DNA from: Tubulanus polymorphus
Lineage: Eukaryota; Nemertea; Palaeonemertea; Tubulaniformes; Tubulanidae
Assembly (NCBI RefSeq): GCF_964204645.1
Contig: NC_134033.1
Coordinates: 4,087,631-4,151,630 of the forward strand
Reading direction: 5' to 3'
Length of the DNA: 64,000 bases
Shown: piece after piece, positions 23,323 through 34,900 of the stretch
Numbering within the stretch: position 1 is the stretch's first letter
Layout of the letters: every line of letters begins with the position of its first letter
The notes under the pieces: model-generated
What the model was told of the DNA's origin: nothing
What the model saw: only the letters and a program-made list of their open reading frames with translations
Database searches by the model: none
Program-made: the position numbers and the translations under genes

Positions 23323-24711
23323 CTACTTCTTTTGTTGACGTTTATATCTCGTTCTAATTGATTTCATATCGATCGTCAGTATTGTATAAAGAAGCGGATT
23401 CAGAGACGAGTTGATCGGTAAAAATAGAACGGCCAGCCAAGCGGCCACCTGGTTCGGTATCTCGACCGAAAATACGGCGCAAAACTGAACGATTATTATC
23501 GGTAGCCAGCAAAATAGATTACAAAGATTGATTACTAAACTCCTTCGTGCTAAAACCAGTTCGGTAGGATCGGCTCTACCCGAACCCGACCTACTCCCAG
23601 ATACGAGTCTATACATCTGAGCGTACGTCGTCATTATCGTAGCCAATATGGCCGCATTAAACACGGCAAAAATAGCGAATGAATAGTGCCAGCCATTGAC
23701 GTCGATCGTCAGTAAATTCATAGGCAAACAAACTCCGGTTGTACCGTAAAAATTGTCTCCGAAGTAAGACGACGATGACAGCGGTAGAATAGAAACTGTG
23801 CTTATAACGAGCCAACAAATGCAACAAATACCGGTAACGTATTTCGGAGTTATAATCGGACTTCTGGAAAACGGGTTGACGATATTCGAATATCTCTGAC
23901 GCGTTAGAATTAAGAGGAAAGTTAAGGAACCTTCGCACGAAACGGTGACAATAACCCCGGCGAGACGACATAATGAACTATCCGTCCAGGTTTCAGAATT
24001 CAGATAATAAACGGCTTTGAATGCGTGGTCAGCTCCTGCGATCAAAAACAAATAGACCGACATCAGAAAATCACAACCGGCAATATTTATGATGAGGATA
24101 TCTGAAGATGTGTTACGTGTTCCGGAGGATTCCATCCGCAAAGCTTGAACGCGAAATAAAATAACGATACTGTTAGCGAGAAAACTGAAAGATGCGATCA
24201 CCCAGATGATGGCCCTCAGTACAGCGTTACCCATCAGGTCAGAACAGGTGGAAAATTGATCAGCTTCGGGAAGACATCGATCAACATTCGGTGCCATGCA
24301 GCAAAATTTGTAAGCATCCGAAGCGAGGTATTTCAATGATGTAAGATCGCCCAGAACGTTTCTTTCTACGGATATTACTTCGGAATTGTTGACGAGATCT
24401 AGAATTTCAAGTCCAACCAATCCGTAAAAAACATAGCTGGAAATATAATGTATTCTGTTACTGCTGATATTTAACGACTGTAATGCGGATAAACCTTTAA
24501 ATACATTTTCACCGAGAACCGATATAGAAAGTTCGTGAAGATTGAGAACAGTAAGTGACGTCAGACCTCGGAAACAACCGTCTTCTAAATGTTGCAGCGG
24601 ATTTCCGATAAGAAATAGTTGTTTTAAACCGATCAAACCTGCGAATGTATTAGTAGATAATGATGTTAAGCGGTTGTGTGTAAGGTCTAATGCGTATAGA
24701 TTGTTTAGATT

Positions 24712-25361
24712 TGTTGGGAGAGTTCTCGGTCCAACACCACGGGGTTTCGGGCTCACTCCACTGACAGGCGATGGGAGTGAGGAAGCGAGCGAGGAGGACT
24801 GTATAGGTTCTCGGACAGAAGCAAAGCAAAGGCCGGGCAGAAGCAGAAGCCAGGCGGGTCGACAAGGCAGAAGCAAAGCCAGGCGGGTCACCAGACAGAA
24901 GCAAATTTAGCGAGTCGGCCAGAGTCACGTCCCCTGGTTGAAGCAGCAAGGCAGAGTCGTCGTCCTGTCCCTTGAAGCAGCCGTTCCTTTCGTCATGAAA
25001 TGACTAACTTTAAGACTTTCTTCAGACTATAGCGATTTATTTAGCGGAGAGATGTGTACAGTCAGGCTTGCATAGATGAACTGATTTTACAGGATATTTG
25101 TTGCGGCTTTTATACAAAATCAGGCTGGGAACTAATTATGATTACAATCTGTTGAGAATGTTACAAACTGTCAAAATGTTACTATAAAAAGGATTAAAAT
25201 ATACAAACGAGAGAACAGGCACAGTCTTAAACTAGTTAGAAACAAAATAATACACGTGTTATAGATTATGAAACGCGAGTTCACACGGGATCTCGGTGGT
25301 AACCAGGTCCACGCGCACTATAGCCATCTGGCTTTGATAAACTGTTGTAACGGTTACAACA
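24712..25361 (-). repeat. 3' LTR of the BEL/Pao element
   Basis: 650 bp, bounded by TG..CA on both strands. On the minus strand it contains TATAAAAG (25107-25114) and downstream AATAAA (25036-25041). The end next to the internal region is nearly palindromic (TGTTGTAAC then GTTACAACA around one base). It abuts the truncated LRR-7TM part of P3, so its promoter points into that exon. Confidence 0.92.
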
Positions 25362-25370
25362 TCCTCCCGC
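25362..25370 (-). other. Polypurine tract of the BEL/Pao element
   Basis: On the minus strand GCGGGAGGA lies immediately before the 3' LTR, the position where plus-strand DNA synthesis is primed in LTR retrotransposons. Confidence 0.7.
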
Positions 25371-25523
25371 GCCAAAGTCCGGTATAGTCCAAATACGGTA
25401 AATCACGAAAATACACGAACACGCGTAATTGTTCTTTCACGAAAACATTGATAATCGGCGGCGAATAGATGATCGGTCCAACATCGAGAGTTCGCAATAA
25501 GATATCCGCGTGTCGCAAACAGT

Positions 25524-28500
25524 TCAGGCATCGAGTCGACAAACTTTCGTCGCCGGTCGCCTGTAGACTCCGCTTGTCGTCTTGAGTTCCACTGAGCGGA
25601 CATGTCCATCGCTTCCGGGATGGACATTGATGATACGTCCGAGCGGCCACTGACCACGTGGCAGGTTGTCATCGGCGAGTAGTACCACATCGTCGATTTG
25701 TAGGTCTCGGTTTGCGGTCTTCCATTTGGTTCGCTGGACAAGTGTCGGCAGATATTCCCGCGTCCAGCGAGCCCAGTACTGATTAGTGAGTGCCTGGGCC
25801 TGTCGCCATCGTTTTCTGGCGTTCAAATCATCAGCATCAAACACTCCGGGTGGTAGGTTCGGGTTCGTCTTGCCGAGTAGAAAATGGCTCGGTGTTATCG
25901 CCTCCGGTTCGTCGTGGCTGGAGTTGACGTACGTCAGTGGCCTCGAATTCACGACGGCTTCGACTTCGGTAAACACGGTGTGCAGCACTTCATCGGTGAC
26001 AATTTGTTTTCCCAGGACCACTTTCAAGTTTCTTTTAACGGACTGGACCAGACGTTCCCAAACTCCACCCATATGGCTAGCGGCAGGTGGGTTGAAATAC
26101 CACTGGATGTGATCTTGTGACGTTGCATCGGCGATTTTCGTCTGGTTCAGCTTCGCCAACTGGTCTCGAAGTTCCTTCTCGCCACCAGTAAAATTGGTCC
26201 CATTGTCCGAGTAGATTCTCTTTGGTTTTCCGCGTCTAGCGATGAATCGCCTAAGTGCCATTATGAAGCTGTCCGTGTCTAATGAGTACGCAACTTCCAA
26301 GTGCACAGCTCTGGTGGCCAGACACGTTACCAGCAGCCCGTATCTTTTCTCCGTCTTACGGAACTTTCTCACTTGGAGCGGTCCGAAGTAGTCGATACCG
26401 ACACTGCTGAACGGGCTCGCGGTGTCGAATCTGGCAGCAGGTAGGTCGGCCATTATCGGCGGCTGTGGCTTCGCTCTTCTTTTAATGCAGTAGGCGCATC
26501 GGCGAACGAGTTTCTTCACGGTCGAACGACATTCGGGGATCCAGAACTTCTGCCGGATTTCGTTCATCGTTACTGCTAGACCACCGTGGAACATTTGGTG
26601 GTGATAGTGGTGGATGATTAGTCTCGTCACTTCGTGGTTCTTCGGCAGCAGTATCGGATGTTTCGCGGCTTCTGCGATCGGTGCGTTTTTTAAGCGACCA
26701 CCAACTCTCAAGACACCGTTCTCATCAAGCTTCGGAGTTAGCGGCAGTATCTTGCTAGTTCTCGAGATTGGTCGGTGGCTTCGTAAATCAGCTATTTCCT
26801 CGCCGTACGCTGCTTCTTGTGCCGCTTTGAAAATCAGCATTTCCGCCTCTTCGAGCTCTGAAACTTTCAGCGGCTCGGTGTTCGCGACGTCTCGCTTCAT
26901 CAGGATCGACTTAGCCCTGACTACTGTCGCGACGACTCGTTTGTATTTCATCCACGAGGACCATCTAGCAGGGTCTGGAAGCGTGGTTGACACTTCTGCG
27001 ACGGACAGTGTGTTGACTTTCTTAACTTCGGGATCGTCTTGCAGCATTGAGTCGACTAGCTTCGACTTCGGCCAGTTTGTGTCATCAAGTTTGAGGAATT
27101 CAGGTCCTTCTAGCCAGACGCTGGACTTGAGTTCTGTGACGGTGGCACCTCTCGACACGATGTCAGCTGGGTTCAGACTTCCTGGGATGTGTCGCCATTG
27201 GTTTGGATGCGAGAAGTCGTGGATTTCAGCTACCCGATTGGCGATGAAGATGTGGAATCGTTTCGTTTCATTTGCGATATACTTCAGCACAATTTCGCTG
27301 TCCGACCAGAATATCGTCTCATCGATTACATAGCTGATTTCTTTGCGAATGGTGTCGGCTAGTCTCACGGCCAGGACTGCTGCTTGCATCTCTAACCTAA
27401 CTATTGATAGTTTCTTCAGCGGGGCGACGCGACATCTGCTCATGACGAATGCGACTCGGACGTTGCCATCAGCGTGTTGCGTGCGAAGGTAAGCCACGGC
27501 ACCGAAGGCTTTATCGGATGCGTCACAGAAGACATGTAGTTGTCGCCCGGTCGACGGCACATCTGGTGCTCGGTAACATCTCGGAATTTTCAGCATCTCA
27601 AGTTTGATCAATTCTTCGAGCCAGATCTGCCAATTTTCTAGGTCCCCACCAGTTAGTTCATCGTTCCAGTCGAGTTTCTGACACCAAAGACGTTGCATCA
27701 GGATTTTCGCCTTAACTGTGAATGGTGCAGCAATGCCAAACGGGTCAAAAACTGATGAAACTTTGCTTAGCACTCCCCGTTTGGTAGCCGGCGTCATTGC
27801 TTCTCGGACCTTGAAACCAATCGTGTCTGACTCTGGATCCCATATCACCTCGAGGGTACGTTCAGCGGGTAGCTGGTCGGCCATCAAATCGATCGACTGG
27901 CAGCTGACTTCGGATGGTGGTAATGCTTGCAGGACTTCACGACTGTTGCTCGTCCATTTCGTCAGTCTGAATCCACCACGTTTCACCAGCATCGTTACAT
28001 CTTTTGCGCGTTGAATAGCTTTGGCGGTCGAATTTTCGGACTTCAGAAAATCGTCCATGTAGAAATGTTTTCTAATGGCTGCGGCGGTTTCTGCGTCTAC
28101 TTCTGATTCATTGTCTTCTGCTGTCTTTCCTAAGACGTAATTCGCCATGGCTGGAGAACACCGGGCGCCGAAGATTGTGACTTGCATTTCGTAGACGTCT
28201 GGCGGTCTCGTGGTATCTAAGTCTCTCCACAGAAAACTGAGGGCTGGTCGGTCCTCTTCTCGAACTTTTACTTGGTGATACATCTGCTCGATATCGGCCG
28301 TTATAGCAATCGGCTCTTCTCTGAATCTTAGCAGGATTCCTGGTAGGCTTTGGAGCAGATCTGGGCCGGTTATGAGTTGGTTATTCAGTGACACTCCCTG
28401 GTAAGTGGCAGCAGCGTCAAATACTACTCTGATCTTCTTCTTGTTTGGGTTTACGACGGCGTGATGCGGCAAATACCATCTCTTCTTCTGGTTAGAGGCA

Positions 28501-31259
28501 GCTTCAAGTGGCGTAAGTTTACGGGCGTAGCCATCGGCGATGTAAGCTGCGAGTGTCTGCTTATATGCTTCTGCTTTCGCCGGGTCACGAATCAAGGACT
28601 TCTCGGTCGTTTCTAATCGGCGGTAGGCCATAGGGCGATTATTCGGTAACTGCACGTCGTCGTTCTTCCACAGTAGGCTCGTCTCGTATCTGTCACCGAG
28701 ACATCTCGTTCTCTCTCGCAGGATCTTATCGGCTCTGATATCTTCTCGGGATTCGGCTACGGGCTTGTCGTACTTCGTTCCGAAAGACTCCGTTGACCAC
28801 CATGCATCAAGCGTCTCGTGGATATTATCGGTCGACTTCCCGAGGCACAATACGTTTCTTTCAGTCGTCTGTTCGGTATTCGCCATATTGCCGGTAACGG
28901 ACCAGCCAAAATCGGTTCTTACGGCAATCGGTCGGCCGGGCCCTGCTGTTCTGACTTCGTGCTGGATGATGGCTTCGATGACGTTGGCTCCCAGCAGAAC
29001 TTCTACTTGCCCGGATGACGTTTCTGGTATACAAATGTCACTGAAGTAGTTTTCGATTATCGTTTTCTTTATCTTCGGCATCGAAACGTTCAATCTGGGT
29101 ACAGCCCACGCCTCGTTGACTTCTATGACGTTTTTGACGGCTTCGGGTCCGAGCGGTTTGATTTTCATCTTGAATTTAAGCGTCTTGTACCGTTCACCGT
29201 CATTTTCGACATTGCTCAACTTCAGAAATTTTCTCTCGCCGCTGATACCGAGTCGATCAACAAGTCTGCTACAGCACAGTGACGTTTGTGCGCCTGAGTC
29301 GAGTAGCGCATAGGTATCTTGGTGCTGACCTCCGTCGCCATAAAGTCTGACTGGAACGACTTGCAGTATGGCGTTTGACACGTTATGCTTCTGGCGGCTA
29401 GTAGTGTTGATTTCGGCTTCAGTCTCGTAGTATTCTTGGTTGTTGACGGATGATTCATCTGATAGACACACTGCAGCGACTTCTCTCTTCGGGTACACTC
29501 GTTGACTCCCGTGTAGCAGGGGGTGATGTTTCCCCTTGCAGTTTGGCTGGGTACATGTTTTCTTGCCAGGACAGAATCTCACACGATGACCTTCTCCCAA
29601 GCAGCAGAAACATCTCTTTGACTCTGCAATGTACGCTGATCTCTCGTTGACAGACTTCAGCTTAAACGTTCGACATACAGCGAGCTTATGGTCTTCGTTG
29701 CAGAGTGGACATTTAGCTTGATTCTGGGTCGTGAACATCGATCTAGTATTCGGTCGTGGTCGGTCGAAACTTCGAGTTTCTCTTGTTTCAGTCCGCGTGG
29801 CTGGACAGTTCAATGATATCTTCACTTGCTGCGTCAACCATCTACTCAAGTCAGACAGGTTTGGGCGGCGTGGTTCAATCTCAAATACTTTCTTGCCCCA
29901 TTCACGGTTGAGTTCTGGCGGTAGCTTCATTACGATTCGGCGAAGATTCTCTACGCTTGCTAGGTCACCCTGATAGCCGAGATTCTCAAGGGTCGTCACG
30001 GCACAGTGAAGGCTAGCTTGAAATCTTTCGAGCGGTCCTGCATCACAATTCTTCAGCGGGGGCTGTGTGAAAACTTTCTTGAGGCACGCTTTCACGACGT
30101 CTTCTTCTCGGCCGAATCTTTCTTCGAGTGATCTCAGAGCTTGGTGATATAGTCGACCTTCGTACATCATACCGGCAATCGTCTGCTGTGCGACACCGGT
30201 CACGGCTGACTGCAAGTGCGTGATTTTCTCTGTGTTTGTAAGATCTGGTTGGTCGTCGATCAGCGCCTTAAACAAACCATACCATTTCGGCCAATCGCTT
30301 GGATCACCGTCAAACTTGTGCAAATGTATCTTCGGTACGGACTTTGAGAATAGATGGTTCGATCTTCTGCTTTGATTGGTTGGTTGGTTTCGGTTCGGCT
30401 GATATTCGGGTTGATACGACATGGACCAGTCAGGCGGCGGTATAACGGGCTGCATCGGCGGCAGAGTTCTATCGGGCTGTGACATCGGCAGGATTCTATC
30501 GGGCTGCGACATCGGCATGATTCTATCGGTCTGCGACATCGGCAGGATTCTATCGGGCTGCGACATCGGCAGGATTCTATCGGGCTGCGACATCGGCAGG
30601 ATTCTATCGAGCTGCGACATCGGCAGGATCCTATCGGGCTGCGACATCGGCAGGATTCTATCGGGCTGCGACATCGGCAGGATTCTATCGGGCTGCGGCA
30701 TAGGCAGGATTTCGTCGTCGAAGTCACGTAGGCGATCAGCGTTTAAGACATCTGCGTCTTGGAGGCTGGCTTCTAGCGCGGCGGCGTCGGCTTCGTCTTG
30801 AGCCTGGGCTAGCTTGGCTTGACGAGTGAGTTCATCTTGTTGACGTTCTATTTCGAGGCGACGTCTCAGTTGTTTTACTTCAAGGGCCTTCTTCTGCGCA
30901 CGTACGGTGGTTGCTCGTGACGCCGCTGACGAGGCCTTTGACATGACGGATGAGGCGTCGTCAGCTCTTGACTGCAGATAGGTCTTAATGCTAGCGACCA
31001 TCTGTGTGTGCGTCTCTTCGATTTCGGTGACGTATTTCTCTGCGGCGGCTGTCTCAGTTTCATCGTTGAGGCTATCGACGTACGTGTCGTTGGCTATCGC
31101 GACATTTTCTAAGGCGTCTGCTAACTTCTGGACCAGCGACACCAACTGGGTTCGGCTGCCTCGAACTTCGATCAGCGTGGTCACTTGGTTGCAGATCCGG
31201 GTAAACGTTGCTTTTCTGCAGCCTCGGGTGGTCTTCAGTTTTCTGCTTTCTTCGGTCAT
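25524..31259 (-). CDS. BEL/Pao Gag-Pol polyprotein, 1911 residues
   Basis: Makes virus-like particles and carries out reverse transcription and integration of the element. It starts at the ATG at 31259. Domains in order: coiled-coil-like charged N-terminus about 1-170; nonapeptide repeat region about 183-265; gag domain from about 310; zinc knuckles (C-x2-C types) about 515-580; aspartic protease with L-L-D-S-G-A about 660; reverse transcriptase about 900-1150 with the F-Y-M-D-D catalytic box; RNase H with F-C-D-A-S about 1240; integrase with an HHCC zinc-binding region about 1500-1550; integrase core with G-I-D-Y-F-G, Y-S-D-N-G-T-N-F and a Glu in G-V-W-E-R; C-terminal DUF5641-like domain. 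No stop or frameshift interrupts it. Length and order are typical of a single-ORF BEL/Pao element. Confidence 0.95.
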   Translation of the reverse strand: MTEESRKLKTTRGCRKATFTRICNQVTTLIEVRGSRTQLVSLVQKLADALENVAIANDTYVDSLNDETETAAAEKYVTEIEETHTQMVASIKTYLQSRADDASSVMSKASSAASRATTVRAQKKALEVKQLRRRLEIERQQDELTRQAKLAQAQDEADAAALEASLQDADVLNADRLRDFDDEILPMPQPDRILPMSQPDRILPMSQPDRILPMSQLDRILPMSQPDRILPMSQPDRILPMSQTDRIMPMSQPDRILPMSQPDRTLPPMQPVIPPPDWSMSYQPEYQPNRNQPTNQSRRSNHLFSKSVPKIHLHKFDGDPSDWPKWYGLFKALIDDQPDLTNTEKITHLQSAVTGVAQQTIAGMMYEGRLYHQALRSLEERFGREEDVVKACLKKVFTQPPLKNCDAGPLERFQASLHCAVTTLENLGYQGDLASVENLRRIVMKLPPELNREWGKKVFEIEPRRPNLSDLSRWLTQQVKISLNCPATRTETRETRSFDRPRPNTRSMFTTQNQAKCPLCNEDHKLAVCRTFKLKSVNERSAYIAESKRCFCCLGEGHRVRFCPGKKTCTQPNCKGKHHPLLHGSQRVYPKREVAAVCLSDESSVNNQEYYETEAEINTTSRQKHNVSNAILQVVPVRLYGDGGQHQDTYALLDSGAQTSLCCSRLVDRLGISGERKFLKLSNVENDGERYKTLKFKMKIKPLGPEAVKNVIEVNEAWAVPRLNVSMPKIKKTIIENYFSDICIPETSSGQVEVLLGANVIEAIIQHEVRTAGPGRPIAVRTDFGWSVTGNMANTEQTTERNVLCLGKSTDNIHETLDAWWSTESFGTKYDKPVAESREDIRADKILRERTRCLGDRYETSLLWKNDDVQLPNNRPMAYRRLETTEKSLIRDPAKAEAYKQTLAAYIADGYARKLTPLEAASNQKKRWYLPHHAVVNPNKKKIRVVFDAAATYQGVSLNNQLITGPDLLQSLPGILLRFREEPIAITADIEQMYHQVKVREEDRPALSFLWRDLDTTRPPDVYEMQVTIFGARCSPAMANYVLGKTAEDNESEVDAETAAAIRKHFYMDDFLKSENSTAKAIQRAKDVTMLVKRGGFRLTKWTSNSREVLQALPPSEVSCQSIDLMADQLPAERTLEVIWDPESDTIGFKVREAMTPATKRGVLSKVSSVFDPFGIAAPFTVKAKILMQRLWCQKLDWNDELTGGDLENWQIWLEELIKLEMLKIPRCYRAPDVPSTGRQLHVFCDASDKAFGAVAYLRTQHADGNVRVAFVMSRCRVAPLKKLSIVRLEMQAAVLAVRLADTIRKEISYVIDETIFWSDSEIVLKYIANETKRFHIFIANRVAEIHDFSHPNQWRHIPGSLNPADIVSRGATVTELKSSVWLEGPEFLKLDDTNWPKSKLVDSMLQDDPEVKKVNTLSVAEVSTTLPDPARWSSWMKYKRVVATVVRAKSILMKRDVANTEPLKVSELEEAEMLIFKAAQEAAYGEEIADLRSHRPISRTSKILPLTPKLDENGVLRVGGRLKNAPIAEAAKHPILLPKNHEVTRLIIHHYHHQMFHGGLAVTMNEIRQKFWIPECRSTVKKLVRRCAYCIKRRAKPQPPIMADLPAARFDTASPFSSVGIDYFGPLQVRKFRKTEKRYGLLVTCLATRAVHLEVAYSLDTDSFIMALRRFIARRGKPKRIYSDNGTNFTGGEKELRDQLAKLNQTKIADATSQDHIQWYFNPPAASHMGGVWERLVQSVKRNLKVVLGKQIVTDEVLHTVFTEVEAVVNSRPLTYVNSSHDEPEAITPSHFLLGKTNPNLPPGVFDADDLNARKRWRQAQALTNQYWARWTREYLPTLVQRTKWKTANRDLQIDDVVLLADDNLPRGQWPLGRIINVHPGSDGHVRSVELKTTSGVYRRPATKVCRLDA
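30465..30710 (-). repeat. 27-bp tandem repeat inside gag
   Basis: About nine head-to-tail units of 27 bases encode the nonapeptide Q-P-D-R-I-L-P-M-S with few substitutions. The repeat lies between the N-terminal charged region and the gag domain. All units keep frame because 27 is a multiple of three. Copy number probably varies between insertions. Confidence 0.9.
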
Positions 31260-31277
31260 CTTTGTTGTCTTCTATCC

Positions 31278-31291
31278 GGTTCGAGGGACCA
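31278..31291 (-). other. Candidate primer binding site
   Basis: On the minus strand TGGTCCCTCGAACC begins five bases after the 5' LTR. It starts with the TGG expected for pairing with a tRNA CCA end. The tRNA is not identified, and the TTCGA lies closer to the CCA end than in a standard T-arm, so pairing may be with an unusual or internal tRNA segment. Confidence 0.55.
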
Positions 31292-31296
31292 GTTAA

Positions 31297-31947
31297 TGTT
31301 GGGAGAGTTCTCGGTCCAACACCACGGGGTTTCGGGCTCACTCCACTGACAGGCGATGGGAGTGAGGAAGCGAGCGAGGAGGACTGTATAGGTTCTCGGA
31401 CAGAAGCAAAGCAAAGGCCGGGCAGAAGCAGAAGCCAGGCGGGTCGACAAGGCAGAAGCAAAGCCAGGCGGGTCACCAGACAGAAGCAAATTTAGCGAGT
31501 CGGCCAGAGTCACGTCCCCTGGTTGAAGCAGCAAGGCAGAGTCGTCGTCCTGTCCCTTGAAGCAGCCGTTCCTTTCGTCATGAAAATGACTAACTTTAAG
31601 ACTTTCTTCAGACTATAGCGATTTATTTAGCGGAGAGATGTGTACAGTCAGGCTTGCATAGATGAACTGATTTTACAGGATATTTGTTGCGGCCTTTATA
31701 CAAAATCAGGCTGGGAACTAATTATGATTACAATCTGTTGAGAATGTTACAAACTGTCAAAATGTTACTATAAAAAGGATTAAAATATACAAACGAGAGA
31801 ACAGGCACAGTCTTAAACTAGTTAGAAACAAAATAATACACGTGTTATAGATTATGAAACGCGAGTTCACACGGGATCTCGGTGGTAACCAGGTCCACGG
31901 GCACTATAGCCATCTGGCTTTGATAAACTGTTGTAACGGTTACAACA
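31297..31947 (-). repeat. 5' LTR of the BEL/Pao element
   Basis: 651 bp, identical to the 3' LTR except for one extra A near 31585, C for T in the TATA region (TATAAAGG rather than TATAAAAG at about 31693-31700) and G for C near 31900. AATAAA on the minus strand is at 31622-31627. As the upstream LTR it should drive the genomic transcript. Confidence 0.92.
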
Positions 31948-34900
31948 AGATTAGAAAACGCGTTTGGAACGATGTAAGACAAATTATTTCCCGAAATATC
32001 GAGAAAACGAAGATAAATGAAAGAGTTGAACGTCGACTCGTTAAATACGACTCGATTATTAGACAAAATCAAAACCCGAGTTGATTCTATAAAACGATCA
32101 GTGATATCTGATAAAAGAGCATTTTCACAATCGATGAAATGACCCCGGCAATTACAACGCTCAGGACACGTGACCTTACAGAATGACTCGTCATCCGAGT
32201 TATGTTTACAATTTACGACTCCGTCGCAAACTTCAGATTGCGGAATACATCGGTTTTCCTGGCCACATTTAAACATTCCCGGACACGACCAAGTCTCGCA
32301 GTTTCGTTCATCTTCTGAATTAGGACAATCGGATCGACCGTCACAAACGTGTCTGATCGGTATACAGTAAGATGCCGGACATTTTACAGTACCAGCCGCG
32401 CATTCGAAGTCATTACACGCGAGTATATGTTCAAGATTTCTACATACCGGGAAACCAATCGGCATCCTTTCTAAAATACACCTTTCGTGTCGGGAATAAC
32501 AGCGAAGAGAATTGAACGAACATCTTTGTTCATCCGATTCCTTACACAGATCTGTGAAACGAGTCGAACATTGATTGTCATCATTACAGTAAACCTCGGG
32601 ATTCACTGTCATATTAGTAACCAATTCGTCTTCTTCGAGACTTCCGCTACAATCCACGACACCATCCCGATACAACTGAAAACTAATACATTCACCGTCC
32701 GCGCACGAGAACCCCTGACAAAGTTCGGAAGTACATCCAACCTCATCGGAACCGTCTTTACAGTTGGCTAGTCCGTCACATCGTTTATAACTATCGATGC
32801 ATTGGTGATTGGAACAGCGATATTGCGTAGATAAACACGGTGGATGATAGCACGAGTTCTCATCCGAGCCATCGACGCAATCTCTCATAAAGTCACAGAA
32901 ACCGCTTATCGATATAACCTGTCCATCGTTACAGCGGAACTGACTGTGTAAATTGATATCCGTACAATCGAGTTCATCTTCACCGTGTTGACAGTCGTGT
33001 CTGGTATCACATACGCGATGGTCGCTGATACATCTTTGATCGTTACATTCAAACTGCCACGATTTACAACCGCTTATAGAAGCCAACTCTTCACCAGTTA
33101 CATTATAGGTACACAACACGGAATGTACTTTATCATTGAAGGCAGTCACTGACCATTTAACCGATTGAATATAAGTAATTTCATTTCTGGTCACCAGTGG
33201 TTTGATAACTTTAAATCCATCGAGGCCCATTGTCAGTATAGCGCCATATTGATGACGATATTGAAATTCGCTGACCAAGTTTTTCACGTCACTTTCTGTA
33301 TTTGAGGTGATTTTTACTATTTCGGCGCGGAAACTGTGACACATTTCTCTAGCACTCCGAATATTCAAACCTCGATTGTTTTTCCAGTCGGTTAGTATTT
33401 GAAAACATTGTCCCGAAATAGTTACCCAACCTCTTGGACAGGTTGAATTTATTAAAGTAATATCGGGAATCGTTTGATCTATTGTTTTATTTAAGTCTGT
33501 ATTTGATGAATTGTTCGCATCGTTTATCGTTGAATTGTGTTTGTTTTTGATGTCGATTCTCTCAGATTCACAAATGAATGTCGTGTGCGTCTCCTCGATT
33601 TGACACGGGAATCGAACCCAGTTCGCCGATCCTCGTGGATTATTCAGTATCATCGCCGTACACGGCATATTGACGTCATTTATCGGTTGTTTTCTTAGCG
33701 GAGATATCAATCCTCGAATAACTTCTGGTATCGTTTCATTAATAACAGGTTTATACCACTCTGTGTAGCTCAATGGTTTACCGTCAGTCCACGTGTAATA
33801 ACCATCATTCTGTTTCGCGAAGAAAATGAAATATATCACTTCTTTAAAAATCATTAGATTTTAATTTATATTAGAATGCATTAGTCTTACCTTCCATTTT
33901 AATCCAATCATCATTATGAGTGCTTTTAATGTATAAGCCATTCGGAGAAGTTCTGTAGCGAAAATTCTTTTGACGGAAATCATTTCCTGTTCTGAGTTGA
34001 TACTGAGTAGATGTCCCGCGTACTTCTGTCTACAGTATATTTCAGCGTTCTCCCAATTCAGACGTTCATCTCTGATGAATTTGATGCAGGAAATTCCGGA
34101 ATCCAGAAATCCTTGTTTACAGTAGAAATTATCGAAATGTTTAATCGGTAACGACTCGTGTAAAGTGTATTGTATTTGAAATGTCGGAATATAATTCTTT
34201 ACTTCAAAACGCAGAGTATTATCTCTTATACTATGAAATATAAGTCCACGAACCGCGTTATTTTCACATATTAAAGTTTCGTGTTGGGTACTAATAATTT
34301 TGATCAGTTTTCCATTTTGGAAGAGGTTGTACTGTATCCGCTGTATCAAGATTATTGGATCATTCTCACGTATGCTGTTTGTTTCGCATGAAACTGATCC
34401 AATAAATTTGACAATGAATCTGTAATATTGAAATATATTTTGTTCCATATGGTTTTCAAATTTATATGAAATAGATTCTGATGTAAGTCCTGCCCAACCC
34501 GGGTAGTTCGGTGACTGGACGAGTCCACATTTATCTTTAGTAGTAACTGGGAGATGGGATCCAAGAAATCCAGAACTATCAGATTTTTTCACTCCTAGAC
34601 ATTTACGACGTAGTTGAACTATTAGTGGATACTGCCAGAACCCAAACTCATTAACTGTGAAATCTACAGTGTTTAGTACGAGACTGTTATTAAGAAACTG
34701 ATTACTCAAACTCAGAAACTGATCACATGACCATGACATCTTGAAAAAACATTTATCATTTTGATATTCGTGTTCTGATAATATGTGAATATTTTTCAAG
34801 CGAAGGCGTCGATTTTCAGGTGTAATCACGAGACAGTGTGACGTCATATTGATCTGACGTTCTTCTTCCTGTAGAACATAACCATCACAATCAGTAGGAG

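Larger units (their letters stand above)
24712..31947 (-). mobile_element. Complete BEL/Pao LTR retrotransposon in P3
   Basis: A 7236-bp element with LTRs at 24712-25361 and 31297-31947. It starts TGTTGGGAG and ends TTACAACA on the plus strand and is flanked by AGATT duplications at 24707-24711 and 31948-31952. It is transcribed on the minus strand, so the right LTR is the 5' LTR. One open frame encodes Gag-Pol in the BEL/Pao order protease, RT, RNase H, integrase. No envelope gene is seen. The LTRs differ by two substitutions and one single-base indel, so insertion is recent. The intact frame, TATA box and polyadenylation signal make it potentially autonomous. Confidence 0.95.

Noticed and set aside
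23323-24891. A continuous frame joining the BEL LTR to the LRR-7TM part of P3, with a hydrophobic N-terminus that looks like a signal peptide
   Set aside because: The first codon is GTG, an in-frame stop lies just upstream at about 24907, and no ATG occurs in the LTR part. The hydrophobic stretch is repeated LTR sequence that also appears at the right LTR. It is a chance read-through, not a gene start.
30421-30801. A plus-strand repetitive frame of 126 residues
   Set aside because: It is antisense to the nonapeptide repeats of the BEL gag. The open frame is a by-product of the 27-bp period.
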